Assembly: GCA_963753055.1 (NCBI GenBank)
Contig: CAVWAP010000004.1
Span: forward strand, 744,001 to 808,000
Direction: 5' to 3'
Origin: JAUWGC01 sp963753055
Lineage (GTDB): Bacteria > Bacteroidota > Bacteroidia > Bacteroidales > B18-G4
Length of the DNA: 64,000 nucleotides
Positions 37,453 through 46,030 of the stretch are shown piece after piece; the stretch's first letter is position 1; the number at the start of each line of letters is the position of its first letter. Below the pieces are notes generated by a model. That model was not told the origin of the DNA and made no database searches. It saw only the letters and a program-made list of their open reading frames with translations. The translations under genes and the position numbers were made by a program.

Positions 37453-38619
37453 CTAAAAAGACCATTTTAGAATGATGAAGTACATGCTGCCATAATCACC
37501 GAACTCGGTGCCCGGGTTTCCAATGAAGATTTGTGCCAGGCCAGTTAGTGAGATGTTTTGAGTCAGGGAAAAATCAATGGAAGGTCCTATATATGCTGAT
37601 TTGTCATTAGGATTCCACATACCTGCTAATGTGGTTGTAATCAAGGGGGTAACTTGGTAAGTGGCTGAGCCAAAGGTGGAATAACGAGCTCTTGTGAAGT
37701 CCTTGGCAGAAAGCTGCCTTCGCAGGATAAAGCTGGGCCCCATGCTGGCAGGGCCGGTTGTTCCGGCAGTATTCAATAATGCAGAAAAATCAAGGGTCAT
37801 ACCGAATCTGAACGAATAGTTAAGGCCTATGGAGGCAACAACCTCTCCCATTGAATCAGCAAAATTTTCGGCCGGGTGAAAATAGGATATTTCACCATTA
37901 AAGCCAGCTCCCTTAACCTCACCTGACCATCCTGTTCCCAATACAACATCCCCCGTCATGTAACCACCAAGAAATTGCATGTCGTATTTGACCCGATTGA
38001 ACTTATACATTGCAGCTGAAGTGACCTTGCCCAAATGGTCAACCTTGAATCCAAAGTCGATGGAAGATACGGTTCCTGTGTAATACTGGAGCCGGATAGC
38101 ATCACAACCCGGTCTTTCAACATAATTAAAAGCAAAATAATCATACGTATTGAAGATATCATTGGGGTTCCAAACCATATTAATGCCCCAATTAATGCGC
38201 TGCCGGCCAATAATGGTTTCAAAGTTGCCTTTGTTATATTTAATATTTGCCCTGTCAATATTGGAAAACATGAAAACAGAACTGTCGTTGACCAGGCTGA
38301 ATGTCATATCAACCCAGCCATTGTCAGTAACCGCTATATCATGATAATATGGATAGAAATCGTATACCATCTGCCCGAAATTGATGATATTGCGCATTCC
38401 AATGTGCATGCTCAGGTTTTGATGAGGATACCATCTGAAATCCAGTCGGTTAGTAATGGTGCTCTGGGTAAACCACTGTCGGTCGAAATCCTGGATCCAC
38501 GCAGTTCCCATGCCCTCCAGGTATCCGTTAAGTGTGTATTTCCTTAGCTTTTGCTGCTTCTGGGCAGTTGAGAACAGAATCAGGAAGCTTAACAAACCGG
38601 TAAGTAATACCCTTTTCAT
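37453..38619 (-). CDS. Outer-membrane beta-barrel protein of the Lol/FtsX-like operon
   Basis: 388 residues. Signal peptide to about residue 19 (ending FSTAQKQ), then many amphipathic strands (LNGYLEGMGTAWIQ, RLDFRWYPHQNLSMHIGMRN, FETIIGRQRINWGINMVWNP) and a terminal aromatic strand (MYFIILKWSF). The RQRINWG pattern and overall plan resemble DUF1302-type barrels, which in Proteobacteria accompany LolA-like proteins and MMPL exporters. Last gene of the seven-gene minus-strand operon, 11 bases after the ATPase gene. Probably the outer-membrane exit or receptor of the system; inferred. Confidence 0.75.
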   Translation of the reverse strand: MKRVLLTGLLSFLILFSTAQKQQKLRKYTLNGYLEGMGTAWIQDFDRQWFTQSTITNRLDFRWYPHQNLSMHIGMRNIINFGQMVYDFYPYYHDIAVTDNGWVDMTFSLVNDSSVFMFSNIDRANIKYNKGNFETIIGRQRINWGINMVWNPNDIFNTYDYFAFNYVERPGCDAIRLQYYTGTVSSIDFGFKVDHLGKVTSAAMYKFNRVKYDMQFLGGYMTGDVVLGTGWSGEVKGAGFNGEISYFHPAENFADSMGEVVASIGLNYSFRFGMTLDFSALLNTAGTTGPASMGPSFILRRQLSAKDFTRARYSTFGSATYQVTPLITTTLAGMWNPNDKSAYIGPSIDFSLTQNISLTGLAQIFIGNPGTEFGDYGSMYFIILKWSF

Positions 38620-38630
38620 TGGTTCACAGC

Positions 38631-39314
38631 TTATTTACTGATATCAGTGGTAACCTTGCCGTCATCAATGGTAACGATACGCCTTGCCTTATCCATCACA
38701 CGCTGGTCGTGAGTCGCAAAGATGAAGGTGATATTAAACTCCTTGTTCATCTTTTGCATGATTTCTAATAGTTCTTTCGTTGCCTTTGAATCCAGGTTTG
38801 CCGTTGGCTCATCAGCCAGGATGAATTTGGGGTTGGGAGCTAAAGCTCTTGCAACCGCCACGCGCTGCTGCTGTCCACCCGATAAGTTTCCCGGCCGGTT
38901 ATCCAGCTTATCTCCAATACCAACACTCTCCAATAATTCCTTTGCCCTGTCCCGTCTTTTTTTCTTCGACCAACCCTGTAATTGCATAATGAAAGTTACG
39001 TTTTCCATCGCTGTCAGGACCGGGATAAGGTTATAGGCCTGGAAGACAAAGCCTATATTATGTAGCCTGAAGTCTATCAACTTTCTGGATTTCAGTTTAG
39101 TGATACTGGTCCCATCAATGTAAACTTCCCCATTACTTGGTTTATCCAGGCCACCGACCATGTTAAGGAAAGTAGTCTTTCCTGAACCTGATGGCCCTAC
39201 AACGGCGGTGAACTCGCCTTCTTCAAATGCTATGTCAATCCCATTAACAGCATAGACCGGGATCTTTGTTTCCTGGTAGACTTTGTGCAGATTTTTAACT
39301 TCAATTACAGACAT
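38631..39314 (-). CDS. ABC transporter ATPase, LolD/MacB-like
   Basis: 227 residues. Walker A GPSGSGKT at residues 40-47, signature LSGGQQQRVAVARAL near 145, Walker B FILADEPTANLD, and the switch His in FATHDQRVMDK. The ADEPTANLDS form is typical of LolD/MacB/FtsE ATPases, which drive FtsX-fold permeases by mechanotransmission. It pairs with the two FtsX-like permeases in the same operon. Confidence 0.93.
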   Translation of the reverse strand: MSVIEVKNLHKVYQETKIPVYAVNGIDIAFEEGEFTAVVGPSGSGKTTFLNMVGGLDKPSNGEVYIDGTSITKLKSRKLIDFRLHNIGFVFQAYNLIPVLTAMENVTFIMQLQGWSKKKRRDRAKELLESVGIGDKLDNRPGNLSGGQQQRVAVARALAPNPKFILADEPTANLDSKATKELLEIMQKMNKEFNITFIFATHDQRVMDKARRIVTIDDGKVTTDISK

Positions 39315-39326
39315 GTTATTTGTGTT

Positions 39327-40985
39327 TTATCGAATTATAATTTTTTGAGTATGATTTATTTTCTGATCACTTAGTAACTGTAAGATGTAAATGCCAGCTG
39401 GCAGGGCTTTCAGGTCAATCTGGTATTGACCTGAGATTCCTTCTTGATGTAACAGGACTTGCCCCCGCATGTTGATAATCCTGATGTCAGTGAGTTCTCC
39501 AGCTTGATCTAAATCGATATTGACAATCCCTGAACTCGGATTAGGATAAATATGGACCAGCGGGATGGTGTATTCCATAATTTCGACAGGCATCTGATAG
39601 TTCAGTATATAAAGATTACGAAACAGCATGTAATCCAACCCATTATAGTTGCCGGTGAAAATGGTGCCAAGGTCACCACGACGCTCCGGGTGTATTGTCC
39701 GTGATGTAGATGACCACTCCCATTCAGCATAAATACTGTCGTTATAGTTATAAGGGCCTTCTTCAGGGGCCAGGCTGAGAAGATATTCATAGAAACCTTC
39801 AGGATCATTATAAAACATGGTGTCAGGATGCACAGCACTCATCAGGTAATTCTTGCCTTCAAACATAACCTGATGTAACAAGGGTACCCATTCAAGAAAT
39901 TGAAATTGTGACCTCGGACCCAGGACCCTGGCATTGTAGTTCGTGAAACTGCTGTCACCTTGAATGCCTTCAGGCCATATGTTAGACATGGCATCCAGGT
40001 TAATGACCTTCAGATCCTGCTGATTGGGCAGAATAATATTCTCAAGTTGGAGGAATACTTCAAGAGCTGTTTGTTGAATGGAAGTGTCAGTAGTCGGAGA
40101 ATTTTGTCCGGTCAGCCATTGTTTAGAACCCGCGAAACCTTGAGAAAGAAAGAATGCATTGGCCCCAATGTGAACCTCTTCATAGGTGACCGGGTTTTTT
40201 ATGATGAAGTCCCAGTTCAAGCCCTGGATACCAAGTAAATTGGGATCATTGATATTCAACTCAACCACCGCGCTATCACCTTCTTTCATGTAATTCACGA
40301 TGCGGTTGACTATGTTTTTTGCCTCCTGTTGTATTGAAACTTCAAAATCCTGGAATTTCAAGGGCTCCTTGTCTTCGTAATAAACCAGGTCCGGCGGTAC
40401 ACATTTGATGATGATGCCAAGGCCGGTGATAAGCATGATGGCCTGGTCCAGGCTTTCTTCCTTGGACCGGGGGTCCTCTGCCATGAAACTGGATATCAGG
40501 GAATCGATCATATAATAGGGGAGACCCTGGTTAAGGTGGGCCAGTACCTCGTCCATATCGAGGGAATCTACAGATATATCGTCCCTGATAAAGAAACCGT
40601 TAAGGCTGTTTTCTCCGCCGAAATAATTTTCAGCAAAATAATCCAGCCTGTTAAGCGCATATAATGCATAATAAAGTTCTCTGACAGTTTCTCCTGTATT
40701 CTTTCCCTGTGAAGATAAAATCTTATACTCCGATCCGAGCACACCAAGATAATGGCCATGGTCAATGGTGCAATCAGACCATTTAGCAATACCATTAACG
40801 GTATCCCATATCATGGCTGGTATGCTCATACCCATCTCAGGGCCTATGCCAAGCAGGAAATGATCCCTCAAACGGTCCCGGTACAGCTCATACTTTTCTT
40901 CATGCCATGGCCTGACCTGTGAAAGAGCCTCCGAGGCCATGAAAATGATAAAAACTATCAGCAGGTATGTTCTATTGACCTTCAC
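39327..40985 (-). CDS. T9SS-exported protein of unknown fold within the Lol/FtsX-like operon
   Basis: 552 residues. Signal peptide (MKVNRTYLLIVFIIFMASEA, cut before QVRP) and a type A T9SS sorting domain at the C-terminus (VHIYPNPSSGIVNIDLDQ, LKALPAGIYILQL, then KIIIR). The middle, about 440 residues, has helical stretches with aromatic residues (LYYALYALNRLDYFAENYFG) and no motif I recognise. Found between the permease and ATPase genes (gaps 3 and 12 bases), so it should be made together with them; a surface partner of the transporter is the simplest reading. Confidence 0.78.
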   Translation of the reverse strand: MKVNRTYLLIVFIIFMASEALSQVRPWHEEKYELYRDRLRDHFLLGIGPEMGMSIPAMIWDTVNGIAKWSDCTIDHGHYLGVLGSEYKILSSQGKNTGETVRELYYALYALNRLDYFAENYFGGENSLNGFFIRDDISVDSLDMDEVLAHLNQGLPYYMIDSLISSFMAEDPRSKEESLDQAIMLITGLGIIIKCVPPDLVYYEDKEPLKFQDFEVSIQQEAKNIVNRIVNYMKEGDSAVVELNINDPNLLGIQGLNWDFIIKNPVTYEEVHIGANAFFLSQGFAGSKQWLTGQNSPTTDTSIQQTALEVFLQLENIILPNQQDLKVINLDAMSNIWPEGIQGDSSFTNYNARVLGPRSQFQFLEWVPLLHQVMFEGKNYLMSAVHPDTMFYNDPEGFYEYLLSLAPEEGPYNYNDSIYAEWEWSSTSRTIHPERRGDLGTIFTGNYNGLDYMLFRNLYILNYQMPVEIMEYTIPLVHIYPNPSSGIVNIDLDQAGELTDIRIINMRGQVLLHQEGISGQYQIDLKALPAGIYILQLLSDQKINHTQKIIIR

Positions 40986-40988
40986 TTA

Positions 40989-42212
40989 TTATCCCTCCTC
41001 TCTAATAGCTATTGCCGGGTTCAGCTTTAAAGCTTTCCTGGCCGGCCAGATTGATGCCAGGGCTGCCGTTATGATCACCACAATCCCTATCGTAAAATAA
41101 AATGCATTCTCTATGCTTGGATAAACGAAAGCACTATAACCAAATGCTTCCAGCCCTTCTGCCCAGCTGGCAAAGTTAATGCCATGCCTTGCTGTCAGGC
41201 TGATTGCTCCTGCACTAAGGGCAATACCGGCGATAGCACCGGTAACAGAAAGGAAGATGGTTTCCATCATTATCATCATGAAGACCCTCTTTCTGTTCAT
41301 GCCCAGGGCCATTAACATCCCGATCTCTCTCGATCTTTCCAGCACAGACATGAGCATGGCATTGATAATCCCGAAAGTCAATGCCATGAGAATAATGATC
41401 ACGAGGATGTAAGCAAACTGATCCATCATTGCCAAAAATGCCAGAAGTGAAGGATCAACTTCCTTCCATGACCTTACGCTTAAACCTGCCAGTTTCTCCT
41501 TTATGGCTTCAGTAACCCCATCTGTCAAGTCGTTTTTGTCTAGCAATATGGCAATTTCAGAAGTGGCAGTGGATTCTATCCCGGTGAGTGAGACGAGGTC
41601 TTCATGCTTCACAAATACCTGCATTTCATCAAATATCCCATTACTCGTTTTATATAAACCTGAAACCCTGAACAGACCATATGATATCTCATTACTAATA
41701 TCTTGTATTGTGATGACGATCTTGGAGCCAATTCTTGCATTAAGCTTTTCAGCCAGCTTGGTGCCGATGACTATTCCTGGCGTGCGGTAGTCCTTCACTA
41801 AATAATCTCCTTCCACAAGATTTTCTGAAATGTCGGTCACGGTTTTTTCTGATTCAGGATCAATGCCATTAATTATTATTCCATTACCTGAGCTTGCTGT
41901 ACTGGCCATGGCAGGACTGATTGAGCGTTTTGTAATGGCTTTAATTCCAGGAACATCCTTGAATTGATCAATGATAGAATCAGCATTGTCCATCATGAAA
42001 TTGATCGACTTATCCTCCAGAAAGCTTGGATTATGGATTTGTATATTGGATATTTCATTGCTGATGGAGGCATCAATCTTTTGGTTCATCCAGCCATTCA
42101 TTATGGCTACCAGAAATAAGGTGCCAAATAAACCAAGGGCCACAGAAAGGATCACCACAAGACTTCTTGTCTTATTGCGCCATATGTTTCTCCATGAGAT
42201 AGGTATGATCAT
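40989..42212 (-). CDS. FtsX-like ABC permease (second of pair)
   Basis: 407 residues. N-terminal helix after SWRNIWRNKTRSLVVILSVA, a periplasmic MacB-type domain of about 220 residues, then three helices (about 268-290, 315-340, 370-392) with LERSREIGMLMALGMNRKRV at the cytosolic coupling site, and the C-terminal WPARKALKLNPAIAIREEG. LolE/MacB-type plan. Same length as its neighbour and 23 bases after it, so the two likely form a heterodimer with the LolD-like ATPase. Confidence 0.9.
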   Translation of the reverse strand: MIIPISWRNIWRNKTRSLVVILSVALGLFGTLFLVAIMNGWMNQKIDASISNEISNIQIHNPSFLEDKSINFMMDNADSIIDQFKDVPGIKAITKRSISPAMASTASSGNGIIINGIDPESEKTVTDISENLVEGDYLVKDYRTPGIVIGTKLAEKLNARIGSKIVITIQDISNEISYGLFRVSGLYKTSNGIFDEMQVFVKHEDLVSLTGIESTATSEIAILLDKNDLTDGVTEAIKEKLAGLSVRSWKEVDPSLLAFLAMMDQFAYILVIIILMALTFGIINAMLMSVLERSREIGMLMALGMNRKRVFMMIMMETIFLSVTGAIAGIALSAGAISLTARHGINFASWAEGLEAFGYSAFVYPSIENAFYFTIGIVVIITAALASIWPARKALKLNPAIAIREEG

Positions 42213-42235
42213 TTTACGTTCATTTTATAAGTTAA

Positions 42236-43459
42236 TTACTTCCCCCTGAATGCCCTCAGTACATTAAACCTGTGCACATATGATATTGGGTATAGTGCTG
42301 CGATCATTGTGAGAATTAAAACAATGATCGTTTGCTGGAAGAATATATGGCTGCTGAGAGCAAATGGCATGATGGGCTCAACGTTGAAGTCTATCATGGC
42401 TTGCGCTGCCTCACCTGTGAGTTCTATCGGATTTACATTAAAATAATAGATGATCGGCATACTGGCCGCTATCCCGGCTGCAACACCAATGATTGCAATA
42501 AATATAGTTTCAATAGTTAATATCCGTGCCAATTTGTACCTGTGCATGCCTATTGAGACCATTACAGCAAATTCTTTCTTCCGCTCAACGGTCATCATCA
42601 GCATTGTTCCAAATATTCCGAAGGCTAACACCATATAAAGTATCCCAAGCATGAACCAACCACTTACATTATCTGATTCAATCCCCTGGACCAAGGCTGT
42701 CAGCATTTGTTCCCAGGTCATGACTTCATAATTCTCGCCTATGACAGATATAATGTTTTCTTTGGTGCCTTCCAGGTTATCCGGGTTAGTTAACATCACT
42801 GACAAGGATGTGAGACGGGAGGGGGCCGCATAAAAGTATTGTGCATCTTCCAGCGTCATGAATATCAACTGGCTGTTCATGGCCGGAGATGGGAATTGAA
42901 CAATACCTGCAATATGATACTCATCAGCAGCTGTGACACCATGGTAGCCCTGGCTGAGCAGGACTATGCTGTCACCGAGGCCAACTTCCAGGTAACTTGC
43001 CAGTTTTTCTGCTATCAGAACCTCATGGCTGGCGTGATTAAAATACCTGCCTTCAATCAGTCTTTTCTTCAGGCCGGTTACTTCATTTTCTTTCACCGGG
43101 TCGGTGCCCACAATTCCTATCCCCTTGGTTTTTATACCAGAAGAGGCAAGTGCAAATGATTCCAGCCTGGGGATTAAGCCTTCAACATTGCTTACCCTGG
43201 AAATTTTATCCTCTAAAGCCTGGTCCGATTCAAATGTATTGTCAATGGTCTTGTCATCCCAATAGCCCGGGGCGTGGACCTGGATATAACCTGTTGAGTT
43301 TCTGACGGAATTCTCAATCATGTTATCATAGGATCCGATCTGCATGGAACGCATAAGAAGCGCAAGGAAAACTGCAAAAAAGACAGATGCTATCGTTAGG
43401 ATTGTCCTCCGCTTGTTCCTCCATAAGTTTCTCCAGGCCAGATATATGTTCTCTTTCAT
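42236..43459 (-). CDS. FtsX-like ABC permease (first of pair)
   Basis: 407 residues. N-terminal helix (WRNLWRNKRRTILTIASVFF), periplasmic domain, three C-terminal helices and VERKKEFAVMVSIGMHRYKL, the coupling helix seen in LolC/E and MacB. It ends FNVLRAFRGK. LolCDE moves lipoproteins and MacB moves peptides or drugs; which applies here cannot be read from sequence. Lies 32 bases after the LolA-like gene. Confidence 0.9.
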   Translation of the reverse strand: MKENIYLAWRNLWRNKRRTILTIASVFFAVFLALLMRSMQIGSYDNMIENSVRNSTGYIQVHAPGYWDDKTIDNTFESDQALEDKISRVSNVEGLIPRLESFALASSGIKTKGIGIVGTDPVKENEVTGLKKRLIEGRYFNHASHEVLIAEKLASYLEVGLGDSIVLLSQGYHGVTAADEYHIAGIVQFPSPAMNSQLIFMTLEDAQYFYAAPSRLTSLSVMLTNPDNLEGTKENIISVIGENYEVMTWEQMLTALVQGIESDNVSGWFMLGILYMVLAFGIFGTMLMMTVERKKEFAVMVSIGMHRYKLARILTIETIFIAIIGVAAGIAASMPIIYYFNVNPIELTGEAAQAMIDFNVEPIMPFALSSHIFFQQTIIVLILTMIAALYPISYVHRFNVLRAFRGK

Positions 43460-43491
43460 TGTAAACGTTTTTAATGTGTTCTCCCGGTATC

Positions 43492-44253
43492 TTATCTCAC
43501 TCTCTTCATGTTTTGTTGTGAAAAGAAATCATCCGGGATGGGTTCATTGAACTTCATCTCAAGGATTTCTATAATCGTTTTCTGACCTGGTTTTTGTACT
43601 GGTTCCATTACCATCTTTGCTGGTAATTTACGGTCGCCCATCTGCTTGATATCAGCGCTGACTTGTGAATTGACCAGTTCCATGTCCTCATCATAAAATG
43701 CCAGCTTCAGCTCATAGTACTCTTCTTTTGAAACCCAAACCTCAACCTTCCCCCATACAACAGCTGCATCAGGCTTAGGGATTAATTCGATGATATGACA
43801 TGCGTATCCTTCAATCTCCTCCTCACCAATAATCTCATGGGTATAATCATTTACATATGAATTTAGTTTTACAAGATCATCATTGGTGAAATCTGATCCC
43901 ATCCACGATTGGCTCATCATTGATGCTGGTATCTTAATCATCCTGCTGATCGATGGCATCCAGTTCCACATGTCATATTCCCTTTTCAGAAAAACCTGGC
44001 CTTTATCCCTTGGTGGAGCAGTGATGAGGATCATGTAATACTCGTCCCCTTTCGACCAGGTCTTCATGGTCACTTCACGCGTCCAACTGGGCCTTTCAAC
44101 GGTCATCTTCATTGTGCCCTCGCTGGTCAGGCCGTTAATCTTGTCCTGCGCTTTGCGGATGATCTCCCGGGCATCAAGGTCCTGTGCTTGAACGCAGTAA
44201 ATGGTGAGGAGTGAGGAGTGCAGAGCAAATAATAATATTACTAGTTTTTTCAT
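43492..44253 (-). CDS. LolA-like outer-membrane lipoprotein-sorting protein
   Basis: 253 residues from the ATG at 44253, which overlaps the TetR stop (ATGA). Signal peptide MKKLVILLFALHSSLLTIYC..., cut before QDLDA. The body is a LolA/LolB-like fold of the COG2834 type: GTMKMTVERPSWTREVTMKT, RDKGQVFLKREYDMWNWMPS, MMSQSWMGSDFTNDDLV. In other phyla this group is coded beside MMPL or ABC exporters and is thought to carry lipophilic cargo across the periplasm. Here it would link the FtsX-like permeases and the outer-membrane barrel. Part of the signal peptide is coded by a 7-bp repeat. Confidence 0.85.
   Translation of the reverse strand: MKKLVILLFALHSSLLTIYCVQAQDLDAREIIRKAQDKINGLTSEGTMKMTVERPSWTREVTMKTWSKGDEYYMILITAPPRDKGQVFLKREYDMWNWMPSISRMIKIPASMMSQSWMGSDFTNDDLVKLNSYVNDYTHEIIGEEEIEGYACHIIELIPKPDAAVVWGKVEVWVSKEEYYELKLAFYDEDMELVNSQVSADIKQMGDRKLPAKMVMEPVQKPGQKTIIEILEMKFNEPIPDDFFSQQNMKRVR
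44204..44224. repeat. 7-bp tandem array inside signal-peptide coding region (3 units)
   Basis: GTGAGGA, GTGAGGA, GTGCAGA in one phase, coding (on the minus strand) for the hydrophobic part LHSSLLT of the LolA-like signal peptide. Confidence 0.7.
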
Positions 44254-44843
44254 GATGATTGTTTTTTGCAATGGCCAAATTTATCAATAATAGATTGTAT
44301 GGACTTTTCTACCGGAAAATTTTCTGGATCCATGATGTAGTTCAGGCTTATTCCATCCATAACAGCACCAAAAATCAAGGCTTCCTGGGCGGGATTGACT
44401 ATACCGAGCTTATCATAATAGCTTACAAGTATTTTAAAATATTTGGGAATTATCTCCTGTATCTGGTCCTGGATCAGTTCATAAACATTCGGTTGCATCA
44501 TGGTTGAGAAGTACAGTTTATAATATGGTATGTTTTCCTGGAGGATCCTGAATGTTTCACGGATAAAAAATTCAAACTCCTCACAGGTGAGCATCCCATC
44601 TTTATTTGAATCAAAAGCTTCAATGAATCTTTCGAACCCAAGCACCATGATCTCCCTGACTAGCTCTTCTTTGCTTCCAAAGTAGTTGTACAACAGACCC
44701 TTGGATATTCCCGCTTTTTTGGCTATCATACTGATAGAAGTAGGATAATAACCATGTGTAGCGAATAGCTCCAGGGCTGTTTCCATGATCAGTGCTTTTT
44801 TCTGCACCCTGATTTTCTCAAATTGTTCTTCCGTGCGGGGCAT
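44250..44843 (-). CDS. TetR-family regulator with an embedded EF-hand loop
   Basis: 197 residues. TetR helix-turn-helix at residues 15-60 (ALELFATHGYYPTSISMIAK, AGISKGLLYNYFGSKEEL). In the ligand domain residues 78-89 read DSNKDGMLTCEE: Asp, Asn and Asp at loop positions 1, 3 and 5, Gly at 6, Leu at 8 and Glu at 12, a canonical calcium-binding EF-hand, flanked by helices. First gene of the seven-gene operon, so it probably represses its own operon. An operator-like palindrome lies between the promoter and its ATG. Confidence 0.9.
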   Translation of the reverse strand: MPRTEEQFEKIRVQKKALIMETALELFATHGYYPTSISMIAKKAGISKGLLYNYFGSKEELVREIMVLGFERFIEAFDSNKDGMLTCEEFEFFIRETFRILQENIPYYKLYFSTMMQPNVYELIQDQIQEIIPKYFKILVSYYDKLGIVNPAQEALIFGAVMDGISLNYIMDPENFPVEKSIQSIIDKFGHCKKQSS

Positions 44844-44859
44844 AAAAATATTTTATGAA

Positions 44860-44902
44860 TGAACGGTCGGTCAAAAATAAAAACATTTTTAATGCAAGTC
44901 AA
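44860..44902 (-). promoter_or_regulatory. Promoter and TetR-operator candidate for the seven-gene operon
   Basis: On the minus strand TTG (44900-44902), 20 bases, TATTTTTG (44872-44879), then the imperfect palindrome TGAACGGTCGGTCA (44860-44873; 10 of 14 positions symmetric) overlapping the -7 box edge, 16 bases before the TetR ATG. The site position fits autorepression. Confidence 0.6.
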
Positions 44903-44980
44903 GTTTTTTTTGAATATTTTATCAGTGCACCTGCATTTTAACAATATTGTTGCACCTTTGCAGGCATAAAATTTAAAATA

Positions 44981-45499
44981 ATGGATAGGGTAGAAGTGAT
45001 TTTGGTCGACAAGGATGACAGAGAAGTAGGAGTCATGGAAAAGATGGAGGCTCACCGTAAAGGCATTCTGCACAGGGCATTTTCCGTGTTTATTTTTAAT
45101 GATGATAATCAGCTGATGTTACAACAGCGTGCTTTGCATAAATATCATTCGCCCGGACTATGGTCAAACACATGTTGTAGCCATCCTTTTCCTGAAGAAC
45201 CTGTTGAGGAAGCCGCACATCGTAGATTACAGGAAGAAATGGGCTTTGATGTTGAATTGAAGAAGGCTTTTACCTTTACATATAAAGCTGAGCTTGACCA
45301 GGGCATGACTGAACATGAGCTTGATCACGTATTAATTGGTAATTATAATGATGAACCTTCAATCAATCAGGAAGAAGTAGCAGCATGGAATTGGGTTGAT
45401 TTAGAAGAATTAATAGAAGATATGGATAGCAATCCTGAGAATTACACAGTTTGGTTCAGGATAATTTTTAAAGAATTCAGGAAGAAGTTAGGATATTGA
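44981..45499 (+). CDS. idi: Isopentenyl-diphosphate delta-isomerase, type I
   Basis: 172 residues, Nudix fold. The catalytic Cys is in WSNTCCSHPFPEE (C66), the Nudix-like helix is EEAAHRRLQEEMGF, and the catalytic Glu is in MTEHELDHVLIG. Metal-dependent interconversion of isopentenyl and dimethylallyl diphosphate. Divergent from the TetR operon; the GCACCTTTGC at 44952 lacks only the TA of a -7 box. Confidence 0.95.
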   Translation: MDRVEVILVDKDDREVGVMEKMEAHRKGILHRAFSVFIFNDDNQLMLQQRALHKYHSPGLWSNTCCSHPFPEEPVEEAAHRRLQEEMGFDVELKKAFTFTYKAELDQGMTEHELDHVLIGNYNDEPSINQEEVAAWNWVDLEELIEDMDSNPENYTVWFRIIFKEFRKKLGY

Positions 45500-46027
45500 T
45501 TATTGTAGTCTCTCCTGGTTCACAGACTCCATCAATTTGTCTACAGCCCTCTTAAACGAAACATCACGCTGGGTGCCCAGTAGGAATTTTTTGCCATTCG
45601 TGAAGATAAACTGCATGCCCATATTCCCTTTAACATTATAAGCCGTTCCGTATCTGCGACTACCTCTCCTGACACCCCAACCTCCGTATTCCAGCAGGGG
45701 CTTGTACTTCCTGATTTTGTATTCTTGAATGTCTTCCGGGTGAATGGTCCTGGCTTTCCTTTGCCAGGGTGCGAAACGATAATGCACACCTTCATTATCA
45801 ACGATAATGATAAGCTTGATGCTAAAGAAAAGGTAAATTAGAAGGAGAGGCAGCAGGCCAATAAGGATGAGGAAAACATCTGAACCAGGGTTGTTCCCTG
45901 CGTCTTTTCCCATAAATACCTGCATTGTAATGCTATAAATCCAGAAACCGACTGAAACCAGTATGATAATCCAGACCCATGGTTGCCTGAATTTTTGCTC
46001 TTCCTTGAAATGAATACGTTTGGCCAT
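45500..46027 (-). CDS. Membrane protein with PH-like domain
   Basis: 175 residues. Two membrane helices (about 17-35 and 48-70) followed by a domain of about 100 residues with IIIVDNEGVHYRFAPWQRKA and NPEDIQEYKIRKYKPLLEYG-like strands ending in GTQRDVSFKRAVDKLM, the plan of bacterial PH (bPH2-like) membrane proteins. Its stop abuts the idi stop; it starts three bases after the channel gene ends. Function unknown. Confidence 0.65.
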   Translation of the reverse strand: MAKRIHFKEEQKFRQPWVWIIILVSVGFWIYSITMQVFMGKDAGNNPGSDVFLILIGLLPLLLIYLFFSIKLIIIVDNEGVHYRFAPWQRKARTIHPEDIQEYKIRKYKPLLEYGGWGVRRGSRRYGTAYNVKGNMGMQFIFTNGKKFLLGTQRDVSFKRAVDKLMESVNQERLQ

Positions 46028-46030
46028 GTT

